Shown in pieces: positions 10,227 through 19,828 of a DNA stretch of 64,000 nucleotides; position 1 is the stretch's first letter, and the number at the start of each line of letters is the position of its first letter. The position numbers and the translations under genes were made by a program. Source of the DNA: Methanobrevibacter sp. (lineage in GTDB: Archaea; Methanobacteriota; Methanobacteria; Methanobacteriales; Methanobacteriaceae); the NCBI RefSeq assembly GCF_017427765.1, contig NZ_JAFRSC010000022.1, positions 1 through 64,000 on the forward strand, written 5' to 3'. The notes under the pieces were generated by a model. It did no database searches. It saw only the letters and a list, made by a program, of their open reading frames with translations, and was not told where the DNA came from.

Positions 10227-10462
10227 TTTTTTCACTTCATTCTCAATAATAATATTATATTATATTTGATGTATAAATTAATTTTTATCAATACATTTTT
10301 GAAAATATGGTAACATTTATTAATGACTTAATTAATATATTTAAGTATTCTATATATTACGATATATGATTTTTATATAGCTATCATTGGAATTTAATAA
10401 TTATATAGCTATTTTTTAATTAGACATGTTTATCATGTTATTTTCATTTCGGAGGAATAATT

Positions 10463-10945
10463 ATGGTTCGTGCTTATACAAGAAGAGATTATATTAGAAA
10501 AACCCCAAATTCAAGAATTGTACAATATGATATGGGTAATTTAAGAGATGAATTCCCTGTATCTTTAAGTTTAGCTGTTAAAAAACCAGCTCAAATTAGA
10601 CACAACTCCTTAGAAGCAGCAAGGATTGCTTCTAACAGATTAATGCAAAGAGCTGCTGGTAGAATGGGTTACCACTTAAAATTAAGAGTATATCCTCACC
10701 AAATCGTAAGAGAAAACCCGATGGCAACTGGTGCAGGTGCGGATAGGGTACAAAGTGGTATGAGAAACGCATTCGGTAAACCAATCAGTGTTGAAGCTAT
10801 TGTTAAAAAAGATCAAAGAGTCATCACTATTGACTGCCAAGAAAAAAACTTTGAACAGGCTAAAGTTGCATTAAAAAGAGCAGGTATGAAATTACCAGTT
10901 CCATGCAAAATAGTTGTTGACAAAGGCGCAGAATTAATTAAATAA
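10463..10945 (+). CDS. rpl10e: Ribosomal protein L10e (uL16)
   Basis: Large-subunit ribosomal protein uL16 (archaeal L10e), binding near the tRNA A/P sites. The 160 residues begin [19 protein letters not shown], characteristic of archaeal L10e, and hold the conserved [20 protein letters not shown] segment that forms the PTC-facing loop. It has an excellent ribosome site (CGGAGGAATAATT) and is a single-gene unit ending at a strong terminator. The about 227-base upstream region holds TATA-like sequences and no ORF. Confidence 0.96.
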   Translation: MVRAYTRRDYIRKTPNSRIVQYDMGNLRDEFPVSLSLAVKKPAQIRHNSLEAARIASNRLMQRAAGRMGYHLKLRVYPHQIVRENPMATGAGADRVQSGMRNAFGKPISVEAIVKKDQRVITIDCQEKNFEQAKVALKRAGMKLPVPCKIVVDKGAELIK

Positions 10946-10978
10946 TTTTTTTAATTAATTTCTTTTCACTCTTTTTTT
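10932..10978 (+). terminator. Terminator of rpl10e
   Basis: AATTAATTAAA paired with TTTAATTAATT (10932-10942 and 10950-10960) over the stop codon, followed by a T-rich tract. Confidence 0.65.
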
Positions 10979-11063
10979 ATAATTTTTATAAACTTTTTTT
11001 TACTGATTTTTCGATTTTTATAATTAAATATTTAAACTTTAAAATTAATATTTAATATATAGT

Positions 11064-11099
11064 ATTGACGTTGTTTTTTCTATCTAAACTATTGTCAAT
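11064..11099. promoter_or_regulatory. Inverted repeat in the ppsA leader
   Basis: ATTGAC (11064-11069) and GTCAAT (11094-11099) are inverted across 24 bases in the ppsA upstream region, just after a TTTAATATATAG TATA-like element. A bipartite operator is possible. The arms are short, so chance is not excluded. Confidence 0.25.
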
Positions 11100-11132
11100 T
11101 TATTTAAATTTTAATCCAAGAGGTTATATTTC

Positions 11133-13409
11133 ATGTATGTTGTAAAATTTGAGGATTTAAATAAATCCGACATTGGAATTGCCGGTGGAAAAGGTGCTAA
11201 TTTGGGTGAATTAACTCAAGCAGGTATTCCAGTACCACCTGGTTTTGTAGTAACTGCACAAGCTTATGAAAAGTTCATGGACGAAGCGGGAATTAATGAT
11301 AAAGTCATGAGCATTCTTGATGAAATTGATATTAATGATACCAAAGCTCTTCAGGCAGCTGCTGAAGAAATAAAAAGTATCATCATTGAAGCTCCTATTC
11401 CAGAAGATTTAGTCATCTTTATTCGTGAATATTATAATGAACTTTGTCAAAGAGTTGGTGAAGATGATACTGATGTTGCAATTAGGTCATCAGCTACTGC
11501 AGAAGATTTACCTGAAGCTTCTTTTGCAGGTCAACAAGATACTTTCTTACATGTTTCTGGTGATGATGAAGTAATTGAATACATTAGGAAATGTTGGGCT
11601 TCACTATTTGAAGCTAGAGCTATTTTCTACAGAGAAGAAAATGACTTTGAACATTCTAAAGTTTATATTGCAGTTGTTGTTCAAAAAATGGCAATTGCAG
11701 ACAAAGCTGGTGTGATGTTTACTGTAAATCCATCTACCGGTGAAGAAATTGCTTTAATTGAAGGATCTTGGGGACTTGGTGAATCAGTAGTGTCCGGTGA
11801 TGTAACTCCTGATAATTATCAAGTTGACAAAAAGAACAATGAAATTATCAATGTAACCATTAGTGATAAAAAAGTCATGTACACTAATGATGAAAGCGGT
11901 ACTAGTGTCAAAGTTGAAGTTCCTGAAGAAAAAAGAAAAGAAAGAGTTTTATCTGATGATGAACTCATTGAATTAACTGAAATGGGTAAAAGGGTTCAAG
12001 CTCATTATGGTGAACCAATGGATACTGAATGGGCATTTGAAAGAGACAATTTATTCTTATTACAAGCAAGACCAATTACCACTTTAGGCGATGCAGTAGA
12101 AGACACTGGTGATGAATCTTCAGATTTAGGTGAAGTTCTTGTAAGAGGTCTTGGTGCAAGTCCTGGAATGGCATCTGGTAAAGTTAAAATTGTTCTGGAT
12201 ATTGATGAGTTAGATAAAATCAAAGATGGCGACATCATGGTTACTACCATGACCACTCCTGATATGGTTCCTGCTATGAGAAGAGCAAGCGGTATTGTAA
12301 CTGATGAGGGCGGAGTAACCTGCCATGCATCAATTATTTCCCGTGAACTCGGAATTCCTTGTGTTGTAGGAACTGGTGATGCTACAACTACATTAAAAGA
12401 GGAATCCGGTGTTACATTGGATGGTAAAAAAGGTTTAGTATTTGATGGAATTTCCGAAACCAAACCTGAAGCTCCAGTTCAAGGAGGTGCTGTTGAAGCA
12501 GCCCCAATAATAACTGTTACTGAAGTAAAAGCTAATGTAAGTATGCCTGAAGCAGCAGAAAAAGCAGCAGCTACTGGTGCTGATGGTGTTGGACTTTTAA
12601 GAACCGAACATTTAATGTTAACTTCAGGTATTCACCCTGGCAAATTCATTGCTGATGGAAGAGAAGATGAATTAATCGACACCATTGCAGACAATGTTAT
12701 GATTGTAGCAGATGCATTCTATCCAAAACCGGTATGGTACAGAACTTTAGATGCACCTACAGATGAATTCATAACTTTAGAAGGTGGGGAAAACGAACCT
12801 AGAGAACACAATCCAATGCTCGGTTGGAGAGGTATCAGAAGAGAATTGGACCAACCTGAAATCCTTAAATGTGAATTTAAAGCTATTAAAAAGTTACATG
12901 AAAAAGGATACACTAACATTGGTATTATGATTCCATTATCACAAAGTCCTGAAGAACTTAAACAAGCTAAAGCACTTTGTTCTGAAGTCGGCTTTGAACC
13001 TCACAAGGATGTTGAGTTTGGAATGATGGTAGAAATTCCTGCAGCTGCAATAATGATTGATGAATATATTAAAGTTGGAATCGACTTTGTAAGTTTAGGA
13101 ACAAACGATTTAACTCAATATACTCTTGCAGTCGACAGAAACAATGAGTTTGTAGCAAAACACTACACTGAAGAACACCCTGCAGTAATGAAATTAATTG
13201 AAAGAACAATTAGAAAATGTGCTGAAGCGGGTGTTAAATGTAGTATTTGCGGTCAAGCAGGTAGTGTTCCACACATTGTTGAAAAACTTGTTGCATTTGG
13301 AATTACTAGTGTATCTTCAAATACTGATGCTATTGCTGAAGTTAGAAAGACTGTTGCTAGAGCTGAACAAAAAATTATTCTTGACGCTGCACGTAAACGT
13401 TTAGAATAA
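11133..13409 (+). CDS. ppsA: Phosphoenolpyruvate synthase
   Basis: Converts pyruvate, ATP and water to PEP, AMP and phosphate, the anabolic exit from acetyl-CoA/pyruvate in autotrophic methanogens. The 758 residues show the three expected domains: an N-terminal ATP-grasp domain (GGKGANLGEL at about 20-29, then SSATAEDLPEASFAGQQDT), a swivelling phosphohistidine domain with GGVTCHASII (catalytic His near 398), and a C-terminal PEP-binding TIM barrel with EIPAAAIMIDEY, SLGTNDLTQY and the catalytic CGQAGS. The ribosome site AGAGGTT precedes the ATG. Confidence 0.96.
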   Translation: MYVVKFEDLNKSDIGIAGGKGANLGELTQAGIPVPPGFVVTAQAYEKFMDEAGINDKVMSILDEIDINDTKALQAAAEEIKSIIIEAPIPEDLVIFIREYYNELCQRVGEDDTDVAIRSSATAEDLPEASFAGQQDTFLHVSGDDEVIEYIRKCWASLFEARAIFYREENDFEHSKVYIAVVVQKMAIADKAGVMFTVNPSTGEEIALIEGSWGLGESVVSGDVTPDNYQVDKKNNEIINVTISDKKVMYTNDESGTSVKVEVPEEKRKERVLSDDELIELTEMGKRVQAHYGEPMDTEWAFERDNLFLLQARPITTLGDAVEDTGDESSDLGEVLVRGLGASPGMASGKVKIVLDIDELDKIKDGDIMVTTMTTPDMVPAMRRASGIVTDEGGVTCHASIISRELGIPCVVGTGDATTTLKEESGVTLDGKKGLVFDGISETKPEAPVQGGAVEAAPIITVTEVKANVSMPEAAEKAAATGADGVGLLRTEHLMLTSGIHPGKFIADGREDELIDTIADNVMIVADAFYPKPVWYRTLDAPTDEFITLEGGENEPREHNPMLGWRGIRRELDQPEILKCEFKAIKKLHEKGYTNIGIMIPLSQSPEELKQAKALCSEVGFEPHKDVEFGMMVEIPAAAIMIDEYIKVGIDFVSLGTNDLTQYTLAVDRNNEFVAKHYTEEHPAVMKLIERTIRKCAEAGVKCSICGQAGSVPHIVEKLVAFGITSVSSNTDAIAEVRKTVARAEQKIILDAARKRLE

Positions 13410-13470
13410 TCTTTTTATTTCTCTTTTTTATTTTTATTTTTATTATAATAATGTTTAGTTAGGTTGTTTT

Positions 13471-14628
13471 ATGCAAGATAAACCAGTAGATAAAGATGAT
13501 ATTTTAAAAGAATTATCCGAACTCCATGAATTGGATTATAATTATTCTGATGGAAGGATTTTAGGATCAATGTGTACTGAGGCACATCCATTTGCAAAAG
13601 AAGTTTATTGCAAATTTCTTGATACAAATTTAGGTGATCCTGGCCTTTTTAAAGGAACAAAACGTATTGAAGATGAGGTTATTCAATCTATTGGTGAAAT
13701 ATTGTCTCTTGATGTTGCATATGGTAATATTGTGACTGGAGGTACTGAAGCTAATCTCATGGCTATCCGTGCTGCTAGAAACCATGCAAGAAAATATAAA
13801 GGAATTGTTGACGGTGAAATAATCATCCCTGAATCTGCACATTTTTCTTTTAAAAAAGCAGCTGATATGTTAAATTTGAAAATTGTGGAAGCGGAATTGG
13901 ATGAAAATTATAAAATCGATGTTGATTCATTAAAAAAAGTAATCTCTGATAAGACTGTTGCAATTGTAGCTATTGCAGGTACTACTGAATTGGGATTAAT
14001 TGACCCTATTGAAGAAATTTCAAAAATAGCTTTTGATAATAATATTTATTTCCATGTTGATGCTGCATTCGGTGGTTTTTCTATTCCATTTTTAAAACAA
14101 AGGGGATATGATTTACCTACTTTTGATTTTTCCCTACCTGGTGTTTGTTCCGTTACTGTTGATCCTCATAAAATGGGATTGGCACCAATTCCTGCTGGGG
14201 GAATAATTTTTAGAAAAGAAGAGTATCTGGAAGTTATGGCCGTTGATTCTCCATATCTGACTGTAAAAACTCAATCCACTATTGTGGGTACTCGATTAGG
14301 TGCATCTTCAGCTGCAACTTATGCAATAATGAACTATTTTGGAAAAGAAGGATATGCCGATTTGGCACAAGATTTAATGAAAAATACTCAATATCTATAT
14401 GATGGATTGCTTGAAATTGGATATGATGTTATATGCAAACCTGAATTAAATATTCTAGCTTTCAATCATCCGGATATCGAAACTAATGAATTTGCTGAAA
14501 AATTAGAAAAATTAGGTTGGAAAGTTTCTGTTGCTAAATGCCCAGTATCCATCCGAGTAGTTTTAATGAATCATATTAAAAAAACCCATATAAAAGAATT
14601 ATTAGAAGATTTAAAAGATTTGTTTTAA
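13471..14628 (+). CDS. mfnA: L-tyrosine/L-aspartate decarboxylase MfnA
   Basis: PLP-dependent group II decarboxylase making tyramine for methanofuran; many archaeal homologues also make beta-alanine for CoA. The 385 residues include GGTEANLMA (about 90-98) for phosphate binding, FHVDAAFGG (about 194-202) with the cofactor-contacting Asp, and [11 protein letters not shown], whose Lys near 234 forms the Schiff base. The length and short N-terminus match archaeal MfnA rather than eukaryotic GAD. The gene is 61 bases after ppsA and converges on mptD with a three-base gap. Confidence 0.92.
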   Translation: MQDKPVDKDDILKELSELHELDYNYSDGRILGSMCTEAHPFAKEVYCKFLDTNLGDPGLFKGTKRIEDEVIQSIGEILSLDVAYGNIVTGGTEANLMAIRAARNHARKYKGIVDGEIIIPESAHFSFKKAADMLNLKIVEAELDENYKIDVDSLKKVISDKTVAIVAIAGTTELGLIDPIEEISKIAFDNNIYFHVDAAFGGFSIPFLKQRGYDLPTFDFSLPGVCSVTVDPHKMGLAPIPAGGIIFRKEEYLEVMAVDSPYLTVKTQSTIVGTRLGASSAATYAIMNYFGKEGYADLAQDLMKNTQYLYDGLLEIGYDVICKPELNILAFNHPDIETNEFAEKLEKLGWKVSVAKCPVSIRVVLMNHIKKTHIKELLEDLKDLF

Positions 14629-14631
14629 CCT

Positions 14632-15006
14632 TCAATCTTCTGTAATTTTTTCAACATACATTAGAGGATAATTTAACTCCTCAATAAACTCTATTCTTAT
14701 TATAGCTTCAACATTATCTACTTTTGTATAGATTTTAACATCCAGCATATCTCCTGTAAGTGAAGTATAGTCAAATTCGGTCATTGATTCTTCAAGTTTG
14801 TCGAAGCGAATATTCACTTTCACATCTTCAATTGCAGGTTGCAACTTTAATGATTCTTCCATACTTGTCTCTAAGCTATTTTTAGTACTTTTATTCACTG
14901 GGGTTCCTACGAACTGGTGAAATAGTGCACCCATACTTATAGCGCCTTCAAATATGGCTCTTTCACGGGTTGTTATATTTGAGAAGTATTCTTTATCAAC
15001 ATCCAT
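14632..15006 (-). CDS. mptD: Archaeal dihydroneopterin aldolase MptD
   Basis: A 124-residue protein recognised as the archaeal MptD family (formerly DUF372), which cleaves 7,8-dihydroneopterin to 6-hydroxymethyl-dihydropterin and glycolaldehyde in methanopterin synthesis. The key conserved block is RAIFEGAISMGALFHQFVGT (about residues 15-34). This family is unrelated to bacterial FolB. Its ATG shares one base with the sortase stop codon (TAATG) and a GGAGG site lies inside the sortase end, so the two are translationally coupled even though no metabolic link is obvious. Confidence 0.8.
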   Translation of the reverse strand: MDVDKEYFSNITTRERAIFEGAISMGALFHQFVGTPVNKSTKNSLETSMEESLKLQPAIEDVKVNIRFDKLEESMTEFDYTSLTGDMLDVKIYTKVDNVEAIIRIEFIEELNYPLMYVEKITED

Positions 15007-15728
15007 TATAATCCTCCGTTTAAAAAGTTAATCTTATCGTAAATAATTTCAGACGGTATTGGGAACATGCAACAGTAGAATAATATTGCTGATATAATCA
15101 ATACTGCTGCTAAGATGAATATTCTTTGATTTTTAGGATATATGAAACTAAAGATTATTCCTACAATTAAGAATATTGCGCTTATAATCCATGCGTTTGA
15201 TTCTTGAGGATTGTCTTTAATTATTTCTGTATTGAGCGGATTGGTTTCACTCACCTCTCCTTGTATTATCAATCTGTTTTCAGTAGATCCTATCGGGTCA
15301 CATGTAATTAGATACAGCTTGTTTCCTCCTTCCTGAGCAACAAGCTCGTAGGTTGCAGGCACGATTGTTGAATTAGTTACAGTATAAGTTATTTCTCCAA
15401 TTCCGGGCCATTCTAGAACCAATTTATCTCCCGAATTCAGTTCATTCAACCTTAAAAATGGTGAACCCTGCAGGGTCCTATGTCCAAATAGTAATACGTC
15501 CCCATCAAGCGGATTATATGATGTAGGTTCATGCAATACTCCCTGAGATAATGATACATTATTTAATTTCTCATTTACTCCTATGGAAGGTATTAAAATT
15601 GCTGGAGATTCAATATTTCTTTCTATTGAAACTTTAGTTGAGAAATAGTTGACTTCTCCTAAGGCATATAATCCAATTATAAGTATGCATATTATAATGA
15701 CTATTGTTGAAATAGTTGGTTTATTCAT
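15006..15728 (-). CDS. Sortase (membrane cysteine transpeptidase)
   Basis: Membrane-anchored sortase of about 240 residues that would attach surface proteins to the cell envelope. There is an N-terminal membrane segment (about 6-25), then the sortase beta-barrel with FGHRTLQGSPFLRL (catalytic His) and KLYLITCDP (catalytic Cys in the TLxTC motif), then a C-terminal tail with two or three further membrane segments. ATG 15728 is chosen because GTGATATT sits just upstream; an upstream ATG at 15749 lacks such a site. The extra C-terminal membrane helices resemble archaeal and actinobacterial classes. Substrates are not in this window. Confidence 0.85.
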   Translation of the reverse strand: MNKPTISTIVIIICILIIGLYALGEVNYFSTKVSIERNIESPAILIPSIGVNEKLNNVSLSQGVLHEPTSYNPLDGDVLLFGHRTLQGSPFLRLNELNSGDKLVLEWPGIGEITYTVTNSTIVPATYELVAQEGGNKLYLITCDPIGSTENRLIIQGEVSETNPLNTEIIKDNPQESNAWIISAIFLIVGIIFSFIYPKNQRIFILAAVLIISAILFYCCMFPIPSEIIYDKINFLNGGL

Positions 15729-15764
15729 AATATCACTTTTGTATTGCATAATATAATAATTTTT

Positions 15765-16934
15765 TTAATTGGTGTATGCGGTATTTATTTCATTAATCAT
15801 CCAATTTGGTGCATTGGATGTTGGAATTGTTAACACTATATTTTCCATATTATTTAGCATGAAATTAACTTTATCTCTTGGTGTTTCAATCAAAAGCATA
15901 TATTGCGCATCCAAATCCCCTAGATTTATTTGACGTTCGTAATTGGATAATTTGACTCCATAATTTTTCAGCATGTCGATTGTTTCTTTTTCATCATATC
16001 CCTTAATAATGGATCCTTTAAGAAGTTCCAACACATTTGAAGAAAATGCTTTAGTATTTTCTTTCGGATATGTTGTATTTCCTTTAACATTCATATTTGA
16101 TTTTGAATACTCAGAATCAATTTCCCCATTTTCCTCATATCTCATTATCGATAAAACAGTACATCCGCTTATTTCAGGGCTTGTTGTGTTGGTGATATTT
16201 GTATCATATTCACTGTAGTTAGAACTCAAATAGATATCTACTACGCTACCTACATTAATTAAACCCGCTCCGGCCTGAAGTCGGGAAACGAGTATTGGTA
16301 CGGATACGGTATTCGGTTTTTCGAATTTGATTTGGGATAATATTGTTGCATCATTATCGTTAACGATTTTTATTGCTTCTGCACTATTCATTAAAACGTC
16401 TTTGCTTTCATTTTCATAAACGACCATTGTTCTGTTGTATTTATCTTGGTTAGCCGTAATTGATTTTTTATGGTATGATTTCCAATCCTTCGTTGCAGGT
16501 GTTAGAATATTGATGTTTTCTAATTCTTCTGCATTTCTTGCATCGTTAATTTTATTTTCCAAGGTTAATGCATTTGGTGAAGTTATTAACGGTCCGGAAT
16601 ATAAGTCGTGAAGTTCATTTAATTTTGTTGTTCTCATGAGTGATAGTTCTTCTTGCTGGGGCTGGTAGATTAGGAAATAATAGGATGATATGATTAATGT
16701 AATTATTATTAATGTTGTTATTATAATCCCAATCTTTCTTTTTTGTTCATCTTCAGTTATCTTTGTTGATTTTGGATTCAAATAGATTCCGATTTTATGA
16801 TTCAGTTTCCTTAAAGGACTTATTTCATCTTTTTTATTCGGTTTTGGCAAATTTTCTTCATAATATTGTTGTTTAATTTCTTTTGTTTTTCCAAAACCTT
16901 TTGGGAACAATGGATCTTTAGGTTTTTTGTTCAT
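15765..16934 (-). CDS. DUF515-like membrane protein with SAF-like region
   Basis: A 389-residue Methanobacteriales-type protein that I assign to DUF515 from memory of the family. A charged cytosolic N-terminus (1-68) is followed by one membrane helix (about 69-90) and a large external part with NxT/S sites. The segment VSVPILVSRLQAGAGLINVG (about residues 213-232) resembles the SAF domain of CpaB/RcpC pilus-assembly or flagellar FlgA proteins, so a role in surface-structure assembly is a fair guess. It lies 36 bases upstream of the sortase on the same strand, which supports a cell-envelope role. Confidence 0.6.
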   Translation of the reverse strand: MNKKPKDPLFPKGFGKTKEIKQQYYEENLPKPNKKDEISPLRKLNHKIGIYLNPKSTKITEDEQKRKIGIIITTLIIITLIISSYYFLIYQPQQEELSLMRTTKLNELHDLYSGPLITSPNALTLENKINDARNAEELENINILTPATKDWKSYHKKSITANQDKYNRTMVVYENESKDVLMNSAEAIKIVNDNDATILSQIKFEKPNTVSVPILVSRLQAGAGLINVGSVVDIYLSSNYSEYDTNITNTTSPEISGCTVLSIMRYEENGEIDSEYSKSNMNVKGNTTYPKENTKAFSSNVLELLKGSIIKGYDEKETIDMLKNYGVKLSNYERQINLGDLDAQYMLLIETPRDKVNFMLNNMENIVLTIPTSNAPNWMINEINTAYTN

Positions 16935-16979
16935 TTTTCTACTCCTAATAATTTTATTAAAAGTAGATGGTTAATTTAA

Positions 16980-17687
16980 TTAGTATTGGATGTAATTTTT
17001 AATTAAATTAATTATAAGGTAGTATAAGCAGAATACTAACAATAATAGTGCTGGTATATTAATATTAAACATAACAAGTTTGAATGGAAGAATTAACAAG
17101 AATATTAGGATGCATGATATTGCAAGTATTGGAATATTGTCGAATTTGGGATAAATAATGGTACTTATCATAATTAAAGAGATGATTATGCTTAATGCTA
17201 AAGCAAGATATGGGTTATATATTCCACTTAAATATAATGTGGCAATTACAAATGCGATTCCAGGTATTGGGAATCCTATGAAATCTTTGGTATCGATTTC
17301 ATCGGCAATTACATTATATCTTGTTAATCTTAAGACTCCACAAATAACAATTAATAAGCTAACTATTAGGCCAATTAGTTGAATATTGGGGGATGTGGTG
17401 TTAATAGTTGAATATACGAATACTGCTGGTGCAACACCAAAAGATACGACATCTGATAGGGAATCGATATTTTTTCCGAATCTTAATGTGTCTTGTCTGT
17501 TGGTTTTCCTTGCTACCCAACCATCTACTGAGTCAAACATTATTGCAAATATCATTAATAGGGCAGATAACTCAAAATTATTGTTGAGGGCATTTATTAT
17601 TGATAAAAAGCCACAACTCATATTTAATAGAGATATTATGTCAGATATTGCTATAAATTTTTTAATATTTGTATCTTCAATTTTCAT
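16980..17687 (-). CDS. pssA: Archaetidylserine synthase (CDP-alcohol transferase)
   Basis: Integral membrane enzyme of the CDP-alcohol phosphatidyltransferase family that attaches serine to CDP-archaeol. The full family motif is present as DSVDGWVARKT, then FGKNIDSLSDVVSFG (about residues 47-76), with the four Asp residues that bind metal. About seven hydrophobic segments fill the 235 residues. Serine rather than inositol or glycerol as acceptor is inferred from similarity to archaeal PssA. The ATG follows GGAGTTAAAC. It heads a minus-strand run with the DUF515-like protein, the sortase and mptD. Confidence 0.85.
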   Translation of the reverse strand: MKIEDTNIKKFIAISDIISLLNMSCGFLSIINALNNNFELSALLMIFAIMFDSVDGWVARKTNRQDTLRFGKNIDSLSDVVSFGVAPAVFVYSTINTTSPNIQLIGLIVSLLIVICGVLRLTRYNVIADEIDTKDFIGFPIPGIAFVIATLYLSGIYNPYLALALSIIISLIMISTIIYPKFDNIPILAISCILIFLLILPFKLVMFNINIPALLLLVFCLYYLIINLIKNYIQY

Positions 17688-18074
17688 GTTTAACTCCAGT
17701 AATACTTTTTACTTCATATGTTATTAATTTTGTCTTTGTTTCTGCCTTATTTTTATTTATATTTGTTTTTAATTATTTATAAGTGTTGTTTCTTTATTGA
17801 TTTGTTATTTTTTTTACTTTTTTAAAATTTACTTGGCATATAGGTATCTTTTTTTAATTAGTCAAAGTAACTATTTAGTTCTCTTTAAAATTTGAGATTT
17901 TTTGACTATTTTTGATAAATTACCAATTGAAAGATAAAATATATATAATAATATTTTTAATAAATATTAATTGTTAGACTATAAATTGATGACTGAAAAT
18001 TCATTTATTCTTTTGAATTTTATGTTATCTGTTTTTAGTAACTGAATTAATATTAATGAATTGTGAGTAGTTAA
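17688..18074. promoter_or_regulatory. Divergent promoter region, pssA / MreB operon
   Basis: A 387-base AT-rich stretch without a convincing ORF, holding promoters for both sides. An inverted repeat TAGTCAAA (17859-17866) and TTTGACTA (17901-17908) lies in the middle. TATA-like AAAATATATATAATAATA (about 17936-17953) precedes the rightward gene. Confidence 0.4.
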
Positions 18075-18713
18075 ATGATTGAAGATAATATTCGTGTTCT
18101 TAGACAAGCTGCAAGAGCCACATCAGATAAAGATTATAAAATCGAAAAAAATTGGTGTGTTATTGCAGGCAATGTCGAATTGATTGATGAAATGGCATAT
18201 AAAGCTATTTTATCCAATGCTACTATAAAGATCTTATTCAGGGAACATGTAATATTAAAAGAAGGCAAATTGGATAAAAAATTTGATTTCATCATGCTTT
18301 ATGGTAACTCTATTGTAATTAATGATTTCAAAGACATTACTAGAAGTGGTGGTGGTGCATATGTTCAGATATCTCGCAAATATTTGGCTGATGAGCCTAA
18401 TATCATGGTTCTTGTTGGGCCGAATGATGTTGTTAAATATGTAGCATCTGCACTTGAGAAATCAAGAATTCAATTTAAAACTCTTCAGGAATCTCATACT
18501 ACTAGTTTCATTGATGTTGATATAAATAATGAAGTTAGATTACCCAATTTCATAAAATCTGCTTTAAAACCTTTCTACAATGCAAATGAAGTTGTTTTAA
18601 CAACTCTTGTAGTTTCAATTAAAAATGATGCAGACGTTGGGAAAGTTCAAAGCATAGCTACATCTAATAAAATATTCGTTATCGACTTTAAAGATATTGT
18701 AACGGAGGATTAA
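18075..18713 (+). CDS. Unrecognised protein, MreB operon partner
   Basis: A soluble 212-residue protein with no motif I can name. It shows alternating strands and helices, a Gly-rich turn RSGGGAYVQISRKYLAD (about 96-112), a predicted nucleotide- or ligand-fold-like segment NIMVLVGPNDVVKYV, and a second half that looks like another alpha/beta domain. No signal peptide or membrane segment is visible. The gene ends two bases before the MreB-like gene, so the pair is certainly co-transcribed. A function linked to that filament is inference from gene order. Confidence 0.75.
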   Translation: MIEDNIRVLRQAARATSDKDYKIEKNWCVIAGNVELIDEMAYKAILSNATIKILFREHVILKEGKLDKKFDFIMLYGNSIVINDFKDITRSGGGAYVQISRKYLADEPNIMVLVGPNDVVKYVASALEKSRIQFKTLQESHTTSFIDVDINNEVRLPNFIKSALKPFYNANEVVLTTLVVSIKNDADVGKVQSIATSNKIFVIDFKDIVTED

Positions 18714-18715
18714 CC

Positions 18716-19789
18716 ATGAATATTTTCGGAAAAGACGAGGAAGAACCACAAGTTGATGATACTAGAGTCATTAGCAATAGTTTAGGAATTGATTTAGGAA
18801 CTTTAAACACTGTAATTGCAAAACCTTCAGGAGATAAATTTGATTTATATCAAATTCCATCTGTTGTTGCAGTTAAAAAAGATGATCCATCAGAAGTTTT
18901 GGCTGTTGGTGAAGAAGCTAAAAGAATGCTTGGAAGAACTCCGGAAGACATTCTTGCAGTTAGACCTTTGAAAAAGGGAGTAATTGAGAATGTTGTACAA
19001 GCGCAAGCATTACTTATTAAAGCAATGCAAATCGGTATTAATGAAGGAGAAAGTGTTGGAAGGATAGTTATTGGTATTCCTGGTGATGCATCTGAAGTAG
19101 AAAAAAATGCTGCTGAAGAGATTGGTAGAAAAGCTGGTGCTCAAAATATATTGGTCATTAGTGAAGGATTAGCTGCAGCTATCGGTGCAGGTTTACCTAT
19201 CGCAGAGCCAAATGGTACTATGGTTGTCGATATTGGTGCAGGTTCAACTGATGTCGTTGTAATTTCTCTTGGTGGTATAAATGATATTGAAACCGTTAGA
19301 TGTGGTGGTGACGATATAGATAATAGAATTGTAGAACTTGTTGCAGAAAAATATGATGTAGCTATTGGTATTCATGATGCTGAATCTGCAAAAATTGAAG
19401 TGGGTATGGTTCATTGTTCAGAACAACTTGAAAACTTGAGTGTTGAGGTAATTGGTAAATCTTTAGAAACAAATAGGCCTAAAAAAGTTGTTATTGATTC
19501 AATGCTAGTTGCTGAAGCAGTAGAACCATATATGCAACAAATTGTAGGTGGCTTAAATATGATTTTGGAAAGATTATCTCCAGAATTGATGATGGGTGTT
19601 TACAATAATTCTGTTGCAGTTGGTGGAAGTTCCAGACTTCGTGGTTTAAAAGAAAGAATTTTCGATGAAATAGGAATTCCTATTGAAATTTCCGATGACC
19701 CGATGACTGTTGTAGCAAAAGGTACTGCAATTGTAGCTGCCGAACCTCTTGCATTAGAACCTGAAGTCCGTCTTAGGGCTATGAAATAA
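18716..19789 (+). CDS. MreB/Hsp70-like actin-family ATPase
   Basis: Actin-fold ATPase of 357 residues. The phosphate 1 motif GIDLGTLNT (about 24-32), phosphate 2 motif MVVDIGAGSTDVVV (about 168-181) and adenosine motif AVGGSSRLRGL (about 300-310) are in place. Length and the GxDLGTxNT form point to MreB rather than DnaK, since there is no substrate-binding domain. MreB organises wall synthesis in rod-shaped bacteria, and pseudomurein-walled Methanobacteriales carry relatives. A wall or shape role is therefore inferred. It has a strong GGAGG site and ends at its own terminator. Confidence 0.85.
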   Translation: MNIFGKDEEEPQVDDTRVISNSLGIDLGTLNTVIAKPSGDKFDLYQIPSVVAVKKDDPSEVLAVGEEAKRMLGRTPEDILAVRPLKKGVIENVVQAQALLIKAMQIGINEGESVGRIVIGIPGDASEVEKNAAEEIGRKAGAQNILVISEGLAAAIGAGLPIAEPNGTMVVDIGAGSTDVVVISLGGINDIETVRCGGDDIDNRIVELVAEKYDVAIGIHDAESAKIEVGMVHCSEQLENLSVEVIGKSLETNRPKKVVIDSMLVAEAVEPYMQQIVGGLNMILERLSPELMMGVYNNSVAVGGSSRLRGLKERIFDEIGIPIEISDDPMTVVAKGTAIVAAEPLALEPEVRLRAMK

Positions 19790-19818
19790 ATAAATTTTTA
19801 TTTATTTCTCTTTTTTTT
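19788..19818 (+). terminator. Terminator after the MreB-like gene
   Basis: AAATAAA (19788-19794) pairs with TTTATTT (19801-19807), followed by CTCTTTTTTTT. Weak stem, strong T-run. Confidence 0.5.
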
Positions 19819-19828
19819 ATTGATTTTT

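Noticed and set aside
12005-12463. A 152-codon frame antisense to ppsA
   Set aside because: It runs opposite a well-supported PEP synthase domain. No start signal or protein-like composition.
17859-17908. TAGTCAAA/TTTGACTA inverted repeat as a riboswitch stem
   Set aside because: The arms are short and 34 bases apart in very AT-rich DNA, with no recognisable aptamer core.
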